DNA from: Robinsoniella sp.
Lineage (GTDB): Bacteria; Bacillota; Clostridia; Lachnospirales; Lachnospiraceae
DNA length: 39,480 bases
Assembly: GCA_023664735.1 (NCBI GenBank)
Contig: JAMPFB010000001.1
Coordinates: 133,224-172,703 of the forward strand
Direction of reading: 5' to 3'
Shown here: positions 16,895 to 24,206 of the stretch, one piece after another
Layout: each line of letters opens with the position of its first letter
Position numbering within the stretch: position 1 is the stretch's first letter
Notes under the pieces: model-generated
Databases searched by the model: none
The model's input: the letters and a program-made list of their open reading frames with translations, nothing else
Told to the model about the DNA's origin: nothing
Translations under genes and position numbers: made by a program

Positions 16895-17090
16895 GTAACA
16901 GTTCAGCCCACAGGCGCAGAGGAAAGACCACACAGAGCATGTTTTCTAAAGGAGCCCTTATAAAAACGCCAGCGCTTAGCGAGGTATTTTCGAGCTTAGC
17001 ACTGTTGCGTTTTTATAGAGCGGGAGCGTGGCGACGTAGAAAACATGCTCTGTGCGCTCCTTCCTCTGCGCCTGTGGGCTGAACTGTTAC
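16895..17090 (+). repeat. Complete palindromic element, type 1 (copy A)
   Basis: 196 bp. The outermost 30 nt at each end are perfect inverted repeats beginning GTAACAGTTCAGCCC. After a 6-nt mismatch the arms pair again for 18 nt (CACAGAGCATGTTTTCTA). Inside are ATAAAAACGC/GCGTTTTTAT, an inner hairpin, and the asymmetric motif GAGC-GGGA-GCGTG (17018-17030). No open frame, T tract or obvious target duplication is seen. It ends 12 nt before the stop codon of the convergent gene at 17103. Confidence 0.92.
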
Positions 17091-17102
17091 CAACCTGAAC
17101 TA

Positions 17103-17693
17103 TTACATCTGGGAAGCTGTTTCCATTATTTCTGCAACCTCTACGATTTCGGGAGCTCCGGGTACAGCTTCTGCGTTTTCTGCAACCTCCTGAGGATTGT
17201 CATATTCTTTTTCTTCTTCCTCGCCCCAAAGGGAATCATATTTTTCTTTCTTTTTTTGCTGCTGTTGTGCAATTGCTCCTATATTTTTTGCAGTCTGGTA
17301 CATTTCAAAGCTGAAATCCATCAATTTCTTTTCATCTGATGCTGGAACGATTGCCCCCTTCATAATCCGACGTGCCACTTCCATAATCTTTCCCATGTCA
17401 ATGGCATACTCTTCCGCAGCATCTGCCTGCTGCTCCGCTACTGTGGCATTCCAGTATGCGCAGTACTGATCTGCTAGCTGGTCTAAATAATCATAATACT
17501 CCTGTTGTTTTTCATCTAAAGCATTTAAGGTCAGTTCCAACGTGGCGGCTTCCGATTCATACTGTTCTTTTTTGTCTGTGGAAACCTGCATACGGTTCTG
17601 GATATTTTTTAGCTGCTTTGATATGGAAGCCTTCTGTTCCTGATATTCCTTTACCTGTTCTCTGTAAAGCTGTTGAGCTTCTCCAATTTTCAT
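17103..17693 (-). CDS. Coiled-coil protein of unknown function
   Basis: Not recognised. A 196-residue soluble protein, predicted to be mostly coiled coil (about 1-100; QLYREQVKEYQEQKASISKQLKNIQNRM). A helical middle (VARRIMKGAIVPASDEKKLMDFSFEMYQTAKNIG) and an acidic tail follow. The ATG at 17693 is preferred over upstream ones because AAGGATG lies 8-9 nt before it. Its two sides are bounded by copies A and B of the palindromic element. Confidence 0.7.
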   Translation of the reverse strand: MKIGEAQQLYREQVKEYQEQKASISKQLKNIQNRMQVSTDKKEQYESEAATLELTLNALDEKQQEYYDYLDQLADQYCAYWNATVAEQQADAAEEYAIDMGKIMEVARRIMKGAIVPASDEKKLMDFSFEMYQTAKNIGAIAQQQQKKKEKYDSLWGEEEEKEYDNPQEVAENAEAVPGAPEIVEVAEIMETASQM

Positions 17694-17792
17694 ATAATCA
17701 CATCCTTGTACAGTATTCAATGCATCCATGCATTTATATTTATATCGTCTCATTTGGTAAAAAAATCAATATATTCTTTTCAAAATGTAGGC

Positions 17793-17984
17793 AACAGTTC
17801 AGCCCATAGGAGCAGAGCGGGATTCCCCTAGAGCATATTTTCTGAAGGAGCCCTTATAAAAACGCCAGCGCTTAGCAAGGTCTTTTCGAGCTTAGCACTG
17901 TTGCGTTTTTATAGAGCGAAAGCGTGGCGACGCAGAAAACGTGCTCTGGGGGAATCCCACTCTGCTCCTATGGGCTGAACTGTT
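17793..17984 (+). repeat. Complete palindromic element, type 1 (copy B)
   Basis: 192 bp. Its arms of 52 nt are complementary except for four positions, two of which are G-T pairs. The core is nearly identical to that of copy A. The arms, however, differ from copy A in many places, and the two arms change together. It contains GAGC-GAAA-GCGTG (17914-17926). It lies between two divergent genes. Confidence 0.92.
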
Positions 17985-18015
17985 ATCATTTTACAATCTT
18001 TACATAAATATTTTT

Positions 18016-18045
18016 TTGCATGATTCCCCATTTATGGCTTATAAT
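18016..18045 (+). promoter_or_regulatory. Promoter for the gene at 18103
   Basis: TTGCAT (18016-18021), 18-nt spacer, TATAAT (18040-18045), about 58 nt before the start codon. Confidence 0.65.
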
Positions 18046-18102
18046 GGTATATAGGAATCTATCAAAAATATATCTTACAACCTATGAACAGGAGGAAACA
18101 AC

Positions 18103-18483
18103 ATGGCATTTCGTGAAAAATTAGAAGAATTTGCAAAAACAGCATGTGACAAAACCGGCGAAGCAGTGGAATACACCAGATTAAATGCAAAAATCTTTTC
18201 TGAAAAAAATGCAATTAAAGACGACTACAAGAAGCTGGGAGAATATATGTATCAGGCATATAAAGATGGTATTGCCCTAGATGAGCGTGCCTTGGATTTC
18301 TGCCGCTCAATTGATGCCCACAACATGATTATCGAAAGCACTCAGGAGGAACTGAACCGTTCCAAAACAGCACAGGCAAAACCAAAAACAGCCGAAGAGG
18401 ATTCTGCTGCAAATACGGTGATTGTATCTCAGGTAATCAACACCTCCAAAGACGAGGTGGAAATGACTGCTGAAGATGCCTGA
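18103..18483 (+). CDS. Small hydrophilic protein of unknown function
   Basis: Not recognised by name. A 126-residue charged, largely helical protein (MAFREKLEEFAKTACDKTGEAVEYTRLNAKIF) with an Ala/Lys/Glu-rich, probably disordered C-terminal part. No membrane helix. Ribosome site CAGGAGGAAA, own promoter and own terminator make it a confident single-gene unit. It is the only plus-strand gene in the otherwise minus-strand half. Confidence 0.8.
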   Translation: MAFREKLEEFAKTACDKTGEAVEYTRLNAKIFSEKNAIKDDYKKLGEYMYQAYKDGIALDERALDFCRSIDAHNMIIESTQEELNRSKTAQAKPKTAEEDSAANTVIVSQVINTSKDEVEMTAEDA

Positions 18484-18509
18484 TGCTCCTTTATCGAAGT
18501 AAGCATAAG

Positions 18510-18543
18510 AAAACTCCCTGATTTTAAATCCGGGAGTTTTTTA
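18510..18543 (+). terminator. Rho-independent terminator after the gene at 18103
   Basis: Stem AAACTCCC/GGGAGTTT with a GAT/ATC inner extension, followed by TTTTT. Confidence 0.88.
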
Positions 18544-18560
18544 GTAACAGTTCTGCCTGT

Positions 18561-18639
18561 TTTTTTGAAGATAGTGGCTAAGTGGACGCAACAGAGGAAT
18601 TTTTTTGAAGGTAACAGCTAAGCCGGACGCAACAGAGGG
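18561..18639 (+). repeat. Two 40-bp direct repeats
   Basis: TTTTTTGAAG begins units at 18561 and 18601, and both run to GGACGCAACAGAGG. The upstream flank GTAACAGTTCTGCC (18544) resembles the left end of the palindromic family. The following 18640-18836 is AT-rich with ACATAGG-type short repeats and no gene. Confidence 0.65.
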
Positions 18640-18836
18640 TGGAGAATGGATTGGCTTTTCGTGTTTTTAGAGTGTCACTAACATTACAAAATAGATTGAT
18701 TCTGCGTTTATACATAGGGCATAGATAGGACTAAGACTTATATATAGCGCTTTCTCATGTATATGGCTATACATAGGACTTAATAAACAAACATATATAT
18801 ATATGAGTTTCCCAACATAAAGCTTACCGATACACA

Positions 18837-19024
18837 GTGGGAGAGGGTAGAGCATAGGATAGTCTTCCGGACCTTGGCAAAGTCGCCGGCACTTATGCAC
18901 CGTATTTTGGTGCATTAGTACCGCTGCGTCTTTGCAGAGCGAGAGCGTGTCCGGAAGACTATCCTATGCTCTACCCTCTCCCACGTCCGTTTAGCCATCT
19001 TCACTAGAAAGGGCTGAACTGCTA
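18837..19024 (+). repeat. Palindromic element, type 2 (copy G)
   Basis: Arms at 18837-18871 and 18950-18984 are a perfect 35-nt inverted repeat (GTGGGAGAGGGTAGAGCATA and onward). Inside, ATGCACC and GGTGCAT enclose a GTATTTT loop, followed by TAGTACCGCTGCG and the motif GAGC-GAGA-GCGTG (18937-18949). The right flank ends ACTAGAAAGGGCTGAACTG, sharing the terminal sequence of type 1. It stops 20 nt before the stop codon of the gene at 19044. Confidence 0.9.
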
Positions 19025-19043
19025 TGCTTTTTATGCTTGCACA

Positions 19044-20504
19044 TTACGTATTCTCTACTTCAATAAAATCCGCTGACTCAATGGTAAGCAGGTCTTCCTT
19101 GCTGGGGTTTGCCATGCTGATCAATCTGGTTGCCTGGTTGGAAATTGCCCGTTCCAGCATATTCCGCACATCTCTTGCATTGGCAAAATTCTCCGGATGC
19201 ATTTCCGTTCTTTTTAACAAAAAGCTTTCCGCATACATCCTTGCCCCTTCCGACAAAAGGTAATCCTGCTTCTCACACATTTTTTCCAGAATTGCCAGTT
19301 GTTCTTCTGCCGTATAATCCTCAAAATAAACAAATTTATTGAAACGGGATTTAAGTCCCGGATTGGACTCTAAAAAAGCCTCCATCAGCTCCGGATATCC
19401 CGCCACGATTACAATCAGATTATCCCGATTATCCTCCATTGCTTTTAAAAGGGTATCCACCGCCTCTTGTCCGTAATCGCCCTCTCCTTTGTTTACCGTT
19501 AATGTATAGGCTTCATCTATGAACAGAATACCGCCCATAGCTTCCTTGACTACTTCCTGCACCCGCTCTGCAGTCTGCCCTAAATAGCCCTTTACCAGAC
19601 CTGATCGGTCCACCTCTACCAAATGTCCCTTTTCAAGCACCCCTAAATCCTTGTAGATGCCTGCAAGGATTCTTGCCACCGTTGTTTTTCCAGTGCCCGG
19701 ATTTCCCGAAAATACCATGTGCTTTGTGGTAGCGGTATTTTTCAGCCCCCTTGCCTCTCTTATTCTTTGAATGCGCAGCAGGTTGATTAAGCTGTTTACT
19801 TCTTTTTTTACTGCCCGAAGTCCAACCATATTATTGAACTCTTCCAACTTTTCTTCTAATGTAGTTTCTTCTTCATCTTTGCTTCCTTTTTTCTCCTGTT
19901 CTTTTCCTGCTGCCCCACCAAAAACAGGCTGCCCGTCCGTTCCTATATCAATTGCTTCCAGATTAATCTGAAATTCCTTATCCAGTCCCTGCCAGAACAC
20001 CCCAAATTCCTTTAAATGCTCCTCCAGCTTTTGGATATACACCGTGTAAGCCCGACAGGTCTCATGAGTAGGATTGCTTTTTACTCCAGCAAGAAAGCAG
20101 CTTCCAAACACCTTGTACATATCAAGTAAAATCTGCGCCTTCTGCCTGTAAAAAGGCGGCTCTGCCTTCTTTTCTCCTGCATCTGACAATACCGCATAAT
20201 GTAGAATACTGGGAATACTGTTCACATAGTCCAAAGGAATATGTTCCCTGAACTTTAACGTACAAAGATCCCTTTCATTTGGAAAAACAGCAAGCTTATC
20301 ACCAATCGTCTTGATTTCGTCCTGAGAAATGGTGCCATCCGCATCTGCCAGATAAACAGCAAATTTTAAAAGTTCGTAATGAAACCCCGCTTTGATTGCA
20401 GTAGGCCGTCTTTCATGAGGTCCGATTCCAAAGCGGATTTTTTCCAGCCACTCACATACATTATCACATAAATTCATCAATTGCCGAAAATCATCAATTC
20501 TCAT
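19044..20504 (-). CDS. AAA+ ATPase of the CbbX/SpoVK type with a TerB-like N-terminus
   Basis: A 486-residue soluble protein. The N-terminal region contains LADADGTISQDEI (52-64), resembling TerB-like or EF-hand-like calcium-binding segments. A charged linker (about 198-222) leads to an AAA+ module with Walker A GNPGTGKTT (267-275), Walker B ILFIDEAY (326-333), and the pore-type GYLGQTAE. It resembles SpoVK and the rubisco-activase-like CbbX. No rubisco genes are present, so a role as a protein remodeller, perhaps in sporulation or stress, is more likely. The ribosome site is GGGGGACAAT. Confidence 0.82.
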   Translation of the reverse strand: MRIDDFRQLMNLCDNVCEWLEKIRFGIGPHERRPTAIKAGFHYELLKFAVYLADADGTISQDEIKTIGDKLAVFPNERDLCTLKFREHIPLDYVNSIPSILHYAVLSDAGEKKAEPPFYRQKAQILLDMYKVFGSCFLAGVKSNPTHETCRAYTVYIQKLEEHLKEFGVFWQGLDKEFQINLEAIDIGTDGQPVFGGAAGKEQEKKGSKDEEETTLEEKLEEFNNMVGLRAVKKEVNSLINLLRIQRIREARGLKNTATTKHMVFSGNPGTGKTTVARILAGIYKDLGVLEKGHLVEVDRSGLVKGYLGQTAERVQEVVKEAMGGILFIDEAYTLTVNKGEGDYGQEAVDTLLKAMEDNRDNLIVIVAGYPELMEAFLESNPGLKSRFNKFVYFEDYTAEEQLAILEKMCEKQDYLLSEGARMYAESFLLKRTEMHPENFANARDVRNMLERAISNQATRLISMANPSKEDLLTIESADFIEVENT

Positions 20505-20638
20505 ATTGTCCCCCTGATTTGCTTTTTTCCAATTTTAGTCTATTCGTCCATTCTCTTTCTTATTATTACCTGAATTTTCCTGTCCTATACAATACCTGTA
20601 AAAATTACCCGAATTGCAGCAGCTTTTGCCCATCCCTT

Positions 20639-21454
20639 TTAGGACTTCTTTGCTCCCACAAGGGAAAATCCAAGGAAAAATACCATATCCACCACCACAA
20701 TGCTTGCTCCAGTAGGGGTGGCAAGTATATAGGACAGTGCCAATCCTAAAGTAAAGCTGACAGATGCCAATATTAAGGAGCAGATTATCACGCTTTTAAA
20801 ATCCTTGCATACTCGCATTGCCGTAAGAGCAGGAAAGATAATCAGGCTTGAAATCAAAAGAGTTCCCATCATACGCATACCCAGCACGATGGTTATGGCA
20901 ATCAAAAAGGCAAGCACCGTCCGATACAGCTCTACTTTCACTCCTGTTGCCCTTGCAAATGTTTCGTCAAAGGTAACCGCAAAAATCTTATGATAAAAAA
21001 GCACATATAACAAAAGCACCGCCACAGTCAACAGTATACTAAGCCGCACATCCTCCTTGCTCATGGCAAGAATGCTGCCAAACATATAATTGTTCAAGTC
21101 CGCATTCATCCCTTTTGTCATAGACACAATCATCACACCAAGGGCAAGGGCTCCTGTAGAAAACAGCGCAATGGCTGCATCTCCCTTCAGCTTTCCGTTT
21201 TCGCTGATTCTAAGCAAAATCAGCGCTGCCACAAATACTACCAAAACTGCCAGATATAAAGGCGCAACCTGAAATGCCGCTGCCACCGCCAATGCCCCAA
21301 ATCCCACATGGGAAAGCCCGTCCCCTATCATGGAATAACGCTTCAGCACAAGTGTCACTCCCAGTACTGCCGCACACAAGGACACTAGTATGCCTACAAT
21401 CAATGCCCTAACCATAAAAGGATAAGAAAACATCTGCATCAAGTCATTCCACAT
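20639..21454 (-). CDS. znuB: Zinc ABC transporter, membrane subunit (ZnuB-like)
   Basis: A 271-residue integral membrane protein of the ABC-3 family with about eight helices. It carries the characteristic LKRYSMIGDGLSHVGFGALA near the N-terminus. The downstream ATG at 21454 is preferred because AGGAGG is 8 nt before it but only 2 nt before the ATG at 21460. It overlaps the end of znuC. Manganese or iron are alternatives for this family, but the neighbouring His-rich proteins favour zinc. Confidence 0.88.
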   Translation of the reverse strand: MWNDLMQMFSYPFMVRALIVGILVSLCAAVLGVTLVLKRYSMIGDGLSHVGFGALAVAAAFQVAPLYLAVLVVFVAALILLRISENGKLKGDAAIALFSTGALALGVMIVSMTKGMNADLNNYMFGSILAMSKEDVRLSILLTVAVLLLYVLFYHKIFAVTFDETFARATGVKVELYRTVLAFLIAITIVLGMRMMGTLLISSLIIFPALTAMRVCKDFKSVIICSLILASVSFTLGLALSYILATPTGASIVVVDMVFFLGFSLVGAKKS

Positions 21455-22157
21455 CCTCATATCCTCCTAAAAAATCCTTTCCCATATTGCTGTCCAAATA
21501 CTGTCTTGTAGTGCCAAAAAAGAAATCCGTCTGAGTCAGGTGCAAAATATGGTCCGCCTGCCTGACCGCTTCTTTAATATCATGAGATACCATAATCACA
21601 GTAATTTTGTGTTTTTTATTTAAATGTGCCACCATTTCATAAAAATCCAAAACAGCCACCGGGTCCAATCCGGTAGTAGGCTCGTCTAAAAGCAGCAGCT
21701 TACTGGTAGCGCATAAGGCTCTTGCCAAAAGCACTCTCTGCTTGTATCCGCCGGACAAATCCCGGAAGCATTCCTTCTTTTTCTCCCAGATTCCCAGAAG
21801 CTTCATGGTGTCACTTGCTTTCTTCTTATCTTCCCCGGAATAAAAAGGGGAAAATCCTCTGCTGTTTAAGCAACCGGAAAGCACCACCTCCATAACTGAG
21901 GCCGGAAAGTCTCTCTGTGCCGCAGTCTGTTGGGGCAGATACCCGATCTGATTTGCCTTTAAGCCTTCGTTCGTTTGGATTTCTCCCTTTACCTGCTTTT
22001 TTAGTCCCAGCAGCCCTTTCATCAAAGTAGTTTTTCCCGTACCGTTTTCACCTACGATACAAAGATAGTCACCACTTTTTACCTCAAAGGATAAGTTATC
22101 TATTACTAACTGATTTTCATATGCAAATGAAAGGTTCTTACAAGTTAATAATGCCAT
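21444..22157 (-). CDS. znuC: Zinc ABC transporter, ATP-binding subunit (ZnuC-like)
   Basis: A 237-residue ABC ATPase. Walker A GENGTGKTT (about 36-44), signature LSGGYKQRVLLARAL, Walker B LLLLDEPTTGLD and the switch His in IMVSHD are all present. Its ATG overlaps the znuA stop by one base (TAATG), so the three transporter genes are translated as a coupled set. Confidence 0.92.
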   Translation of the reverse strand: MALLTCKNLSFAYENQLVIDNLSFEVKSGDYLCIVGENGTGKTTLMKGLLGLKKQVKGEIQTNEGLKANQIGYLPQQTAAQRDFPASVMEVVLSGCLNSRGFSPFYSGEDKKKASDTMKLLGIWEKKKECFRDLSGGYKQRVLLARALCATSKLLLLDEPTTGLDPVAVLDFYEMVAHLNKKHKITVIMVSHDIKEAVRQADHILHLTQTDFFFGTTRQYLDSNMGKDFLGGYEDVE

Positions 22158-23221
22158 TAAAATGCCTCCTTCAGCCTAAGGTAATTTTGCTCCATCAGTT
22201 CTACATAGGTAACTCCCTTAAAAAAATCTTCCTTTGTTACGTTATGACAGGAATGCAGCTCTCTAATATCCGCTCCCATTGCCTCTGCCGTCGCCTTGGC
22301 AGTCTGGCTGTTTGACAATTCCAAATAAAAAATGGTTTTTGCTTTTTGTTCCCTTGCTTTTTCAATAAAAAACGCCATAGTCCTTGCACTTGGCTCCGAT
22401 TCTCCGTTACAGCCCGGAAATACTGCATAATAGGGAATCCCGTATTCCTTGGCAAAATAAAGGAAAGGAAACCTATCTCCTACAAAAAGCGCCTGCCCCT
22501 TATTGCTTTCAAACAGTTCTTCAAACCGCTTATCCAGATTGGAAATCCGTTCTATATAATGCTCTGCGTTTTCTTCATAAAACCGGGCATTTTCCTGATT
22601 CATCAGGGAAATCACTTTTTCCATGCCTTTTATAATCTGAATGGCATTTTTAGGAGATGTCCACACGTGCTCATCATATTCCTCCTGAAATTCTTCCTCT
22701 CCTTTATGGGTATGCGCCCATCCGCCCTCGTCCTCTTCATAAGCAGGCATATTGCTGTCATGGTCATGGACGTGTCCCCTCACCTGCATTCCTTCTATAG
22801 TCTCTTCTTCATAAAGGGTTACGAAATCCATAATTTTGATTGTATGAAAGCTTTTATCCGAAAAGCTGTCCAGAATTTCTTCAATGTATTCATCTGATTC
22901 CCCGCCTGTATACAAAAACAAATCGCAATTTCCAATGGTAATCATATCCTGAGGCGTGGGCTCATAGGAATGAACCTCATTCCCCGGCGGAATCAGCATG
23001 GTGATTTCTGCTTTGCCACCTGTTATGGCTCTTGCAAAATCGTAACAGGGAAAATTGGAGGCCACGATTTTTAACTGCCCGTTAGTTTCTGCTTCCTCGT
23101 TGCCCTCCATTTCATCCAGCTCCCGATTTTGAGCCTTGCCACAACCAAAAAGAGAAAGCACCATAAATATGCCCACTGTCAAACAAGTTATCCATTTACG
23201 ATACTTTCCCTTTTTTTGCAT
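22157..23221 (-). CDS. znuA: Zinc-binding lipoprotein (ZnuA-like)
   Basis: A 354-residue cluster A-I solute-binding protein. The lipobox LFGC anchors Cys27 after a short hydrophobic segment. Metal-site features include NEVHSYEPTPQD and a His/Asp/Glu-rich mobile loop (HVHDHD...HTH, about 150-170), typical of zinc-specific members. DEHVWTSPKNAI and a late ELHSCHNV add further histidines. It delivers metal to ZnuBC. It lies 31 nt after a G3E GTPase gene on the same strand. Confidence 0.9.
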   Translation of the reverse strand: MQKKGKYRKWITCLTVGIFMVLSLFGCGKAQNRELDEMEGNEEAETNGQLKIVASNFPCYDFARAITGGKAEITMLIPPGNEVHSYEPTPQDMITIGNCDLFLYTGGESDEYIEEILDSFSDKSFHTIKIMDFVTLYEEETIEGMQVRGHVHDHDSNMPAYEEDEGGWAHTHKGEEEFQEEYDEHVWTSPKNAIQIIKGMEKVISLMNQENARFYEENAEHYIERISNLDKRFEELFESNKGQALFVGDRFPFLYFAKEYGIPYYAVFPGCNGESEPSARTMAFFIEKAREQKAKTIFYLELSNSQTAKATAEAMGADIRELHSCHNVTKEDFFKGVTYVELMEQNYLRLKEAF

Positions 23222-23252
23222 CCGATTTTCACACTTTCCCTTATCCTTTTAT

Positions 23253-24185
23253 CTATACAAAGCTTATGACTGCTTCCTTTGGAGCCTTTGCCTTTGCCAC
23301 CTTTACTGCATGGAGAACTGGTCCTTCGCTTTTATAATCCTCAAAATATTCCCAGCAGACCTTTGCGGTTACCTGCACCCATTCCTTTTGCTCCAATGCC
23401 TGTGCCTTGTCATATTTGCAGGCATAGCCCAAAAATGCCATATCATCCGCACAGCAGGTCATCGCCATCCTTCCCGGTACAAAATAACCCTTTGGAAACT
23501 GTTCAGGCTTTAATACCATGGCAAGAAAGTCCACTGTTTTTCCCACATACCGTTCCATGTTGTCCAGCATATCAATATACCAGACCCCATAGCCTGTATC
23601 ATCCAAAGCAATAATATCTTTCTTTACATCATAGGGAAGATCCTCCTCCAAAGTAGCATTGATCTCTCCTTTGGAATCTTCAAAAATAATTTCCGCCTGC
23701 TGGTTGATTGCCTTAATATTGCGTTTATAGTTTGCCAACTGGCTTTCCAGTCCGTCACAACGGTTCATTATAATCATTTCCGACTTCCTAAGCATTTCTG
23801 CTAGCAGGGACTTCATATTCGTAAAATACATGGAAAAAGTAGAGCCGTCAATACAGGTTACCTGCTGCTCCACCTTCCAGTGCCATGGAAGCTTCATATT
23901 TTTGGCATTCCACATGCCGTTATACTCAACAATGATACGGGAAGGCTTGTGCTTCTTTTCCAGCTCAATCAGCTTCGTGGACTGGAAATCTTCCTCTTCT
24001 TCTATAAGCTCCACTACGGTACGGCTTTTTTTCAACACTTCCTCCGTATAGGTAACCTCTCCCTCTTCACAGAGAAGCAGCAGCGTCTTTCCTCTCGTCT
24101 GAAAGTAAGGCTGTGCTAACGTATAAGTGATGAACTCGCTTTTTCCGCTATCTAAAAATCCGTTAATCACATAAACTGGAATCAT
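23253..24185 (-). CDS. Divergent G3E (CobW-like) GTPase without the CxCC motif
   Basis: A 310-residue protein. P-loop GFLDSGKS (9-16) and MNRCDG (a likely NKxD equivalent) place it in the SIMIBI/G3E P-loop group. The metal-binding CxCC that follows the P-loop in its neighbour is absent. Instead it has VPGRMAMTCCADDMAFLGY near residues 235-253, resembling the C-terminal segment of TIGR03943/YcgQ-type proteins. The ribosome site is AAGAAGG. Its place between a CxCC GTPase and znuA suggests a zinc-homeostasis role, by inference. Confidence 0.75.
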   Translation of the reverse strand: MIPVYVINGFLDSGKSEFITYTLAQPYFQTRGKTLLLLCEEGEVTYTEEVLKKSRTVVELIEEEEDFQSTKLIELEKKHKPSRIIVEYNGMWNAKNMKLPWHWKVEQQVTCIDGSTFSMYFTNMKSLLAEMLRKSEMIIMNRCDGLESQLANYKRNIKAINQQAEIIFEDSKGEINATLEEDLPYDVKKDIIALDDTGYGVWYIDMLDNMERYVGKTVDFLAMVLKPEQFPKGYFVPGRMAMTCCADDMAFLGYACKYDKAQALEQKEWVQVTAKVCWEYFEDYKSEGPVLHAVKVAKAKAPKEAVISFV

Positions 24186-24206
24186 ATCTATCCTTCTTTC
24201 TAACCT

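Noticed and set aside
16895-17090. Rho-independent terminators
   Set aside because: The stems are far too long, contain inner structure, and no T tract follows either end in copies A, B, G or H.
16895-17984. Integron attC sites
   Set aside because: The elements are imperfect palindromes, but they lack the GTTRRRY core at the right end, carry no cassette genes, and no integrase is in view.
16005-19043. Prophage or integrative element at tRNA-Leu
   Set aside because: No integrase, phage genes or duplicated tRNA 3' end is visible; the region holds only small unknown genes and repeat elements.
19044-20504. Rubisco activase CbbX
   Set aside because: The AAA+ module is CbbX/SpoVK-like, but no rubisco or Calvin-cycle genes are present and the N-terminal TerB-like region is not part of CbbX.
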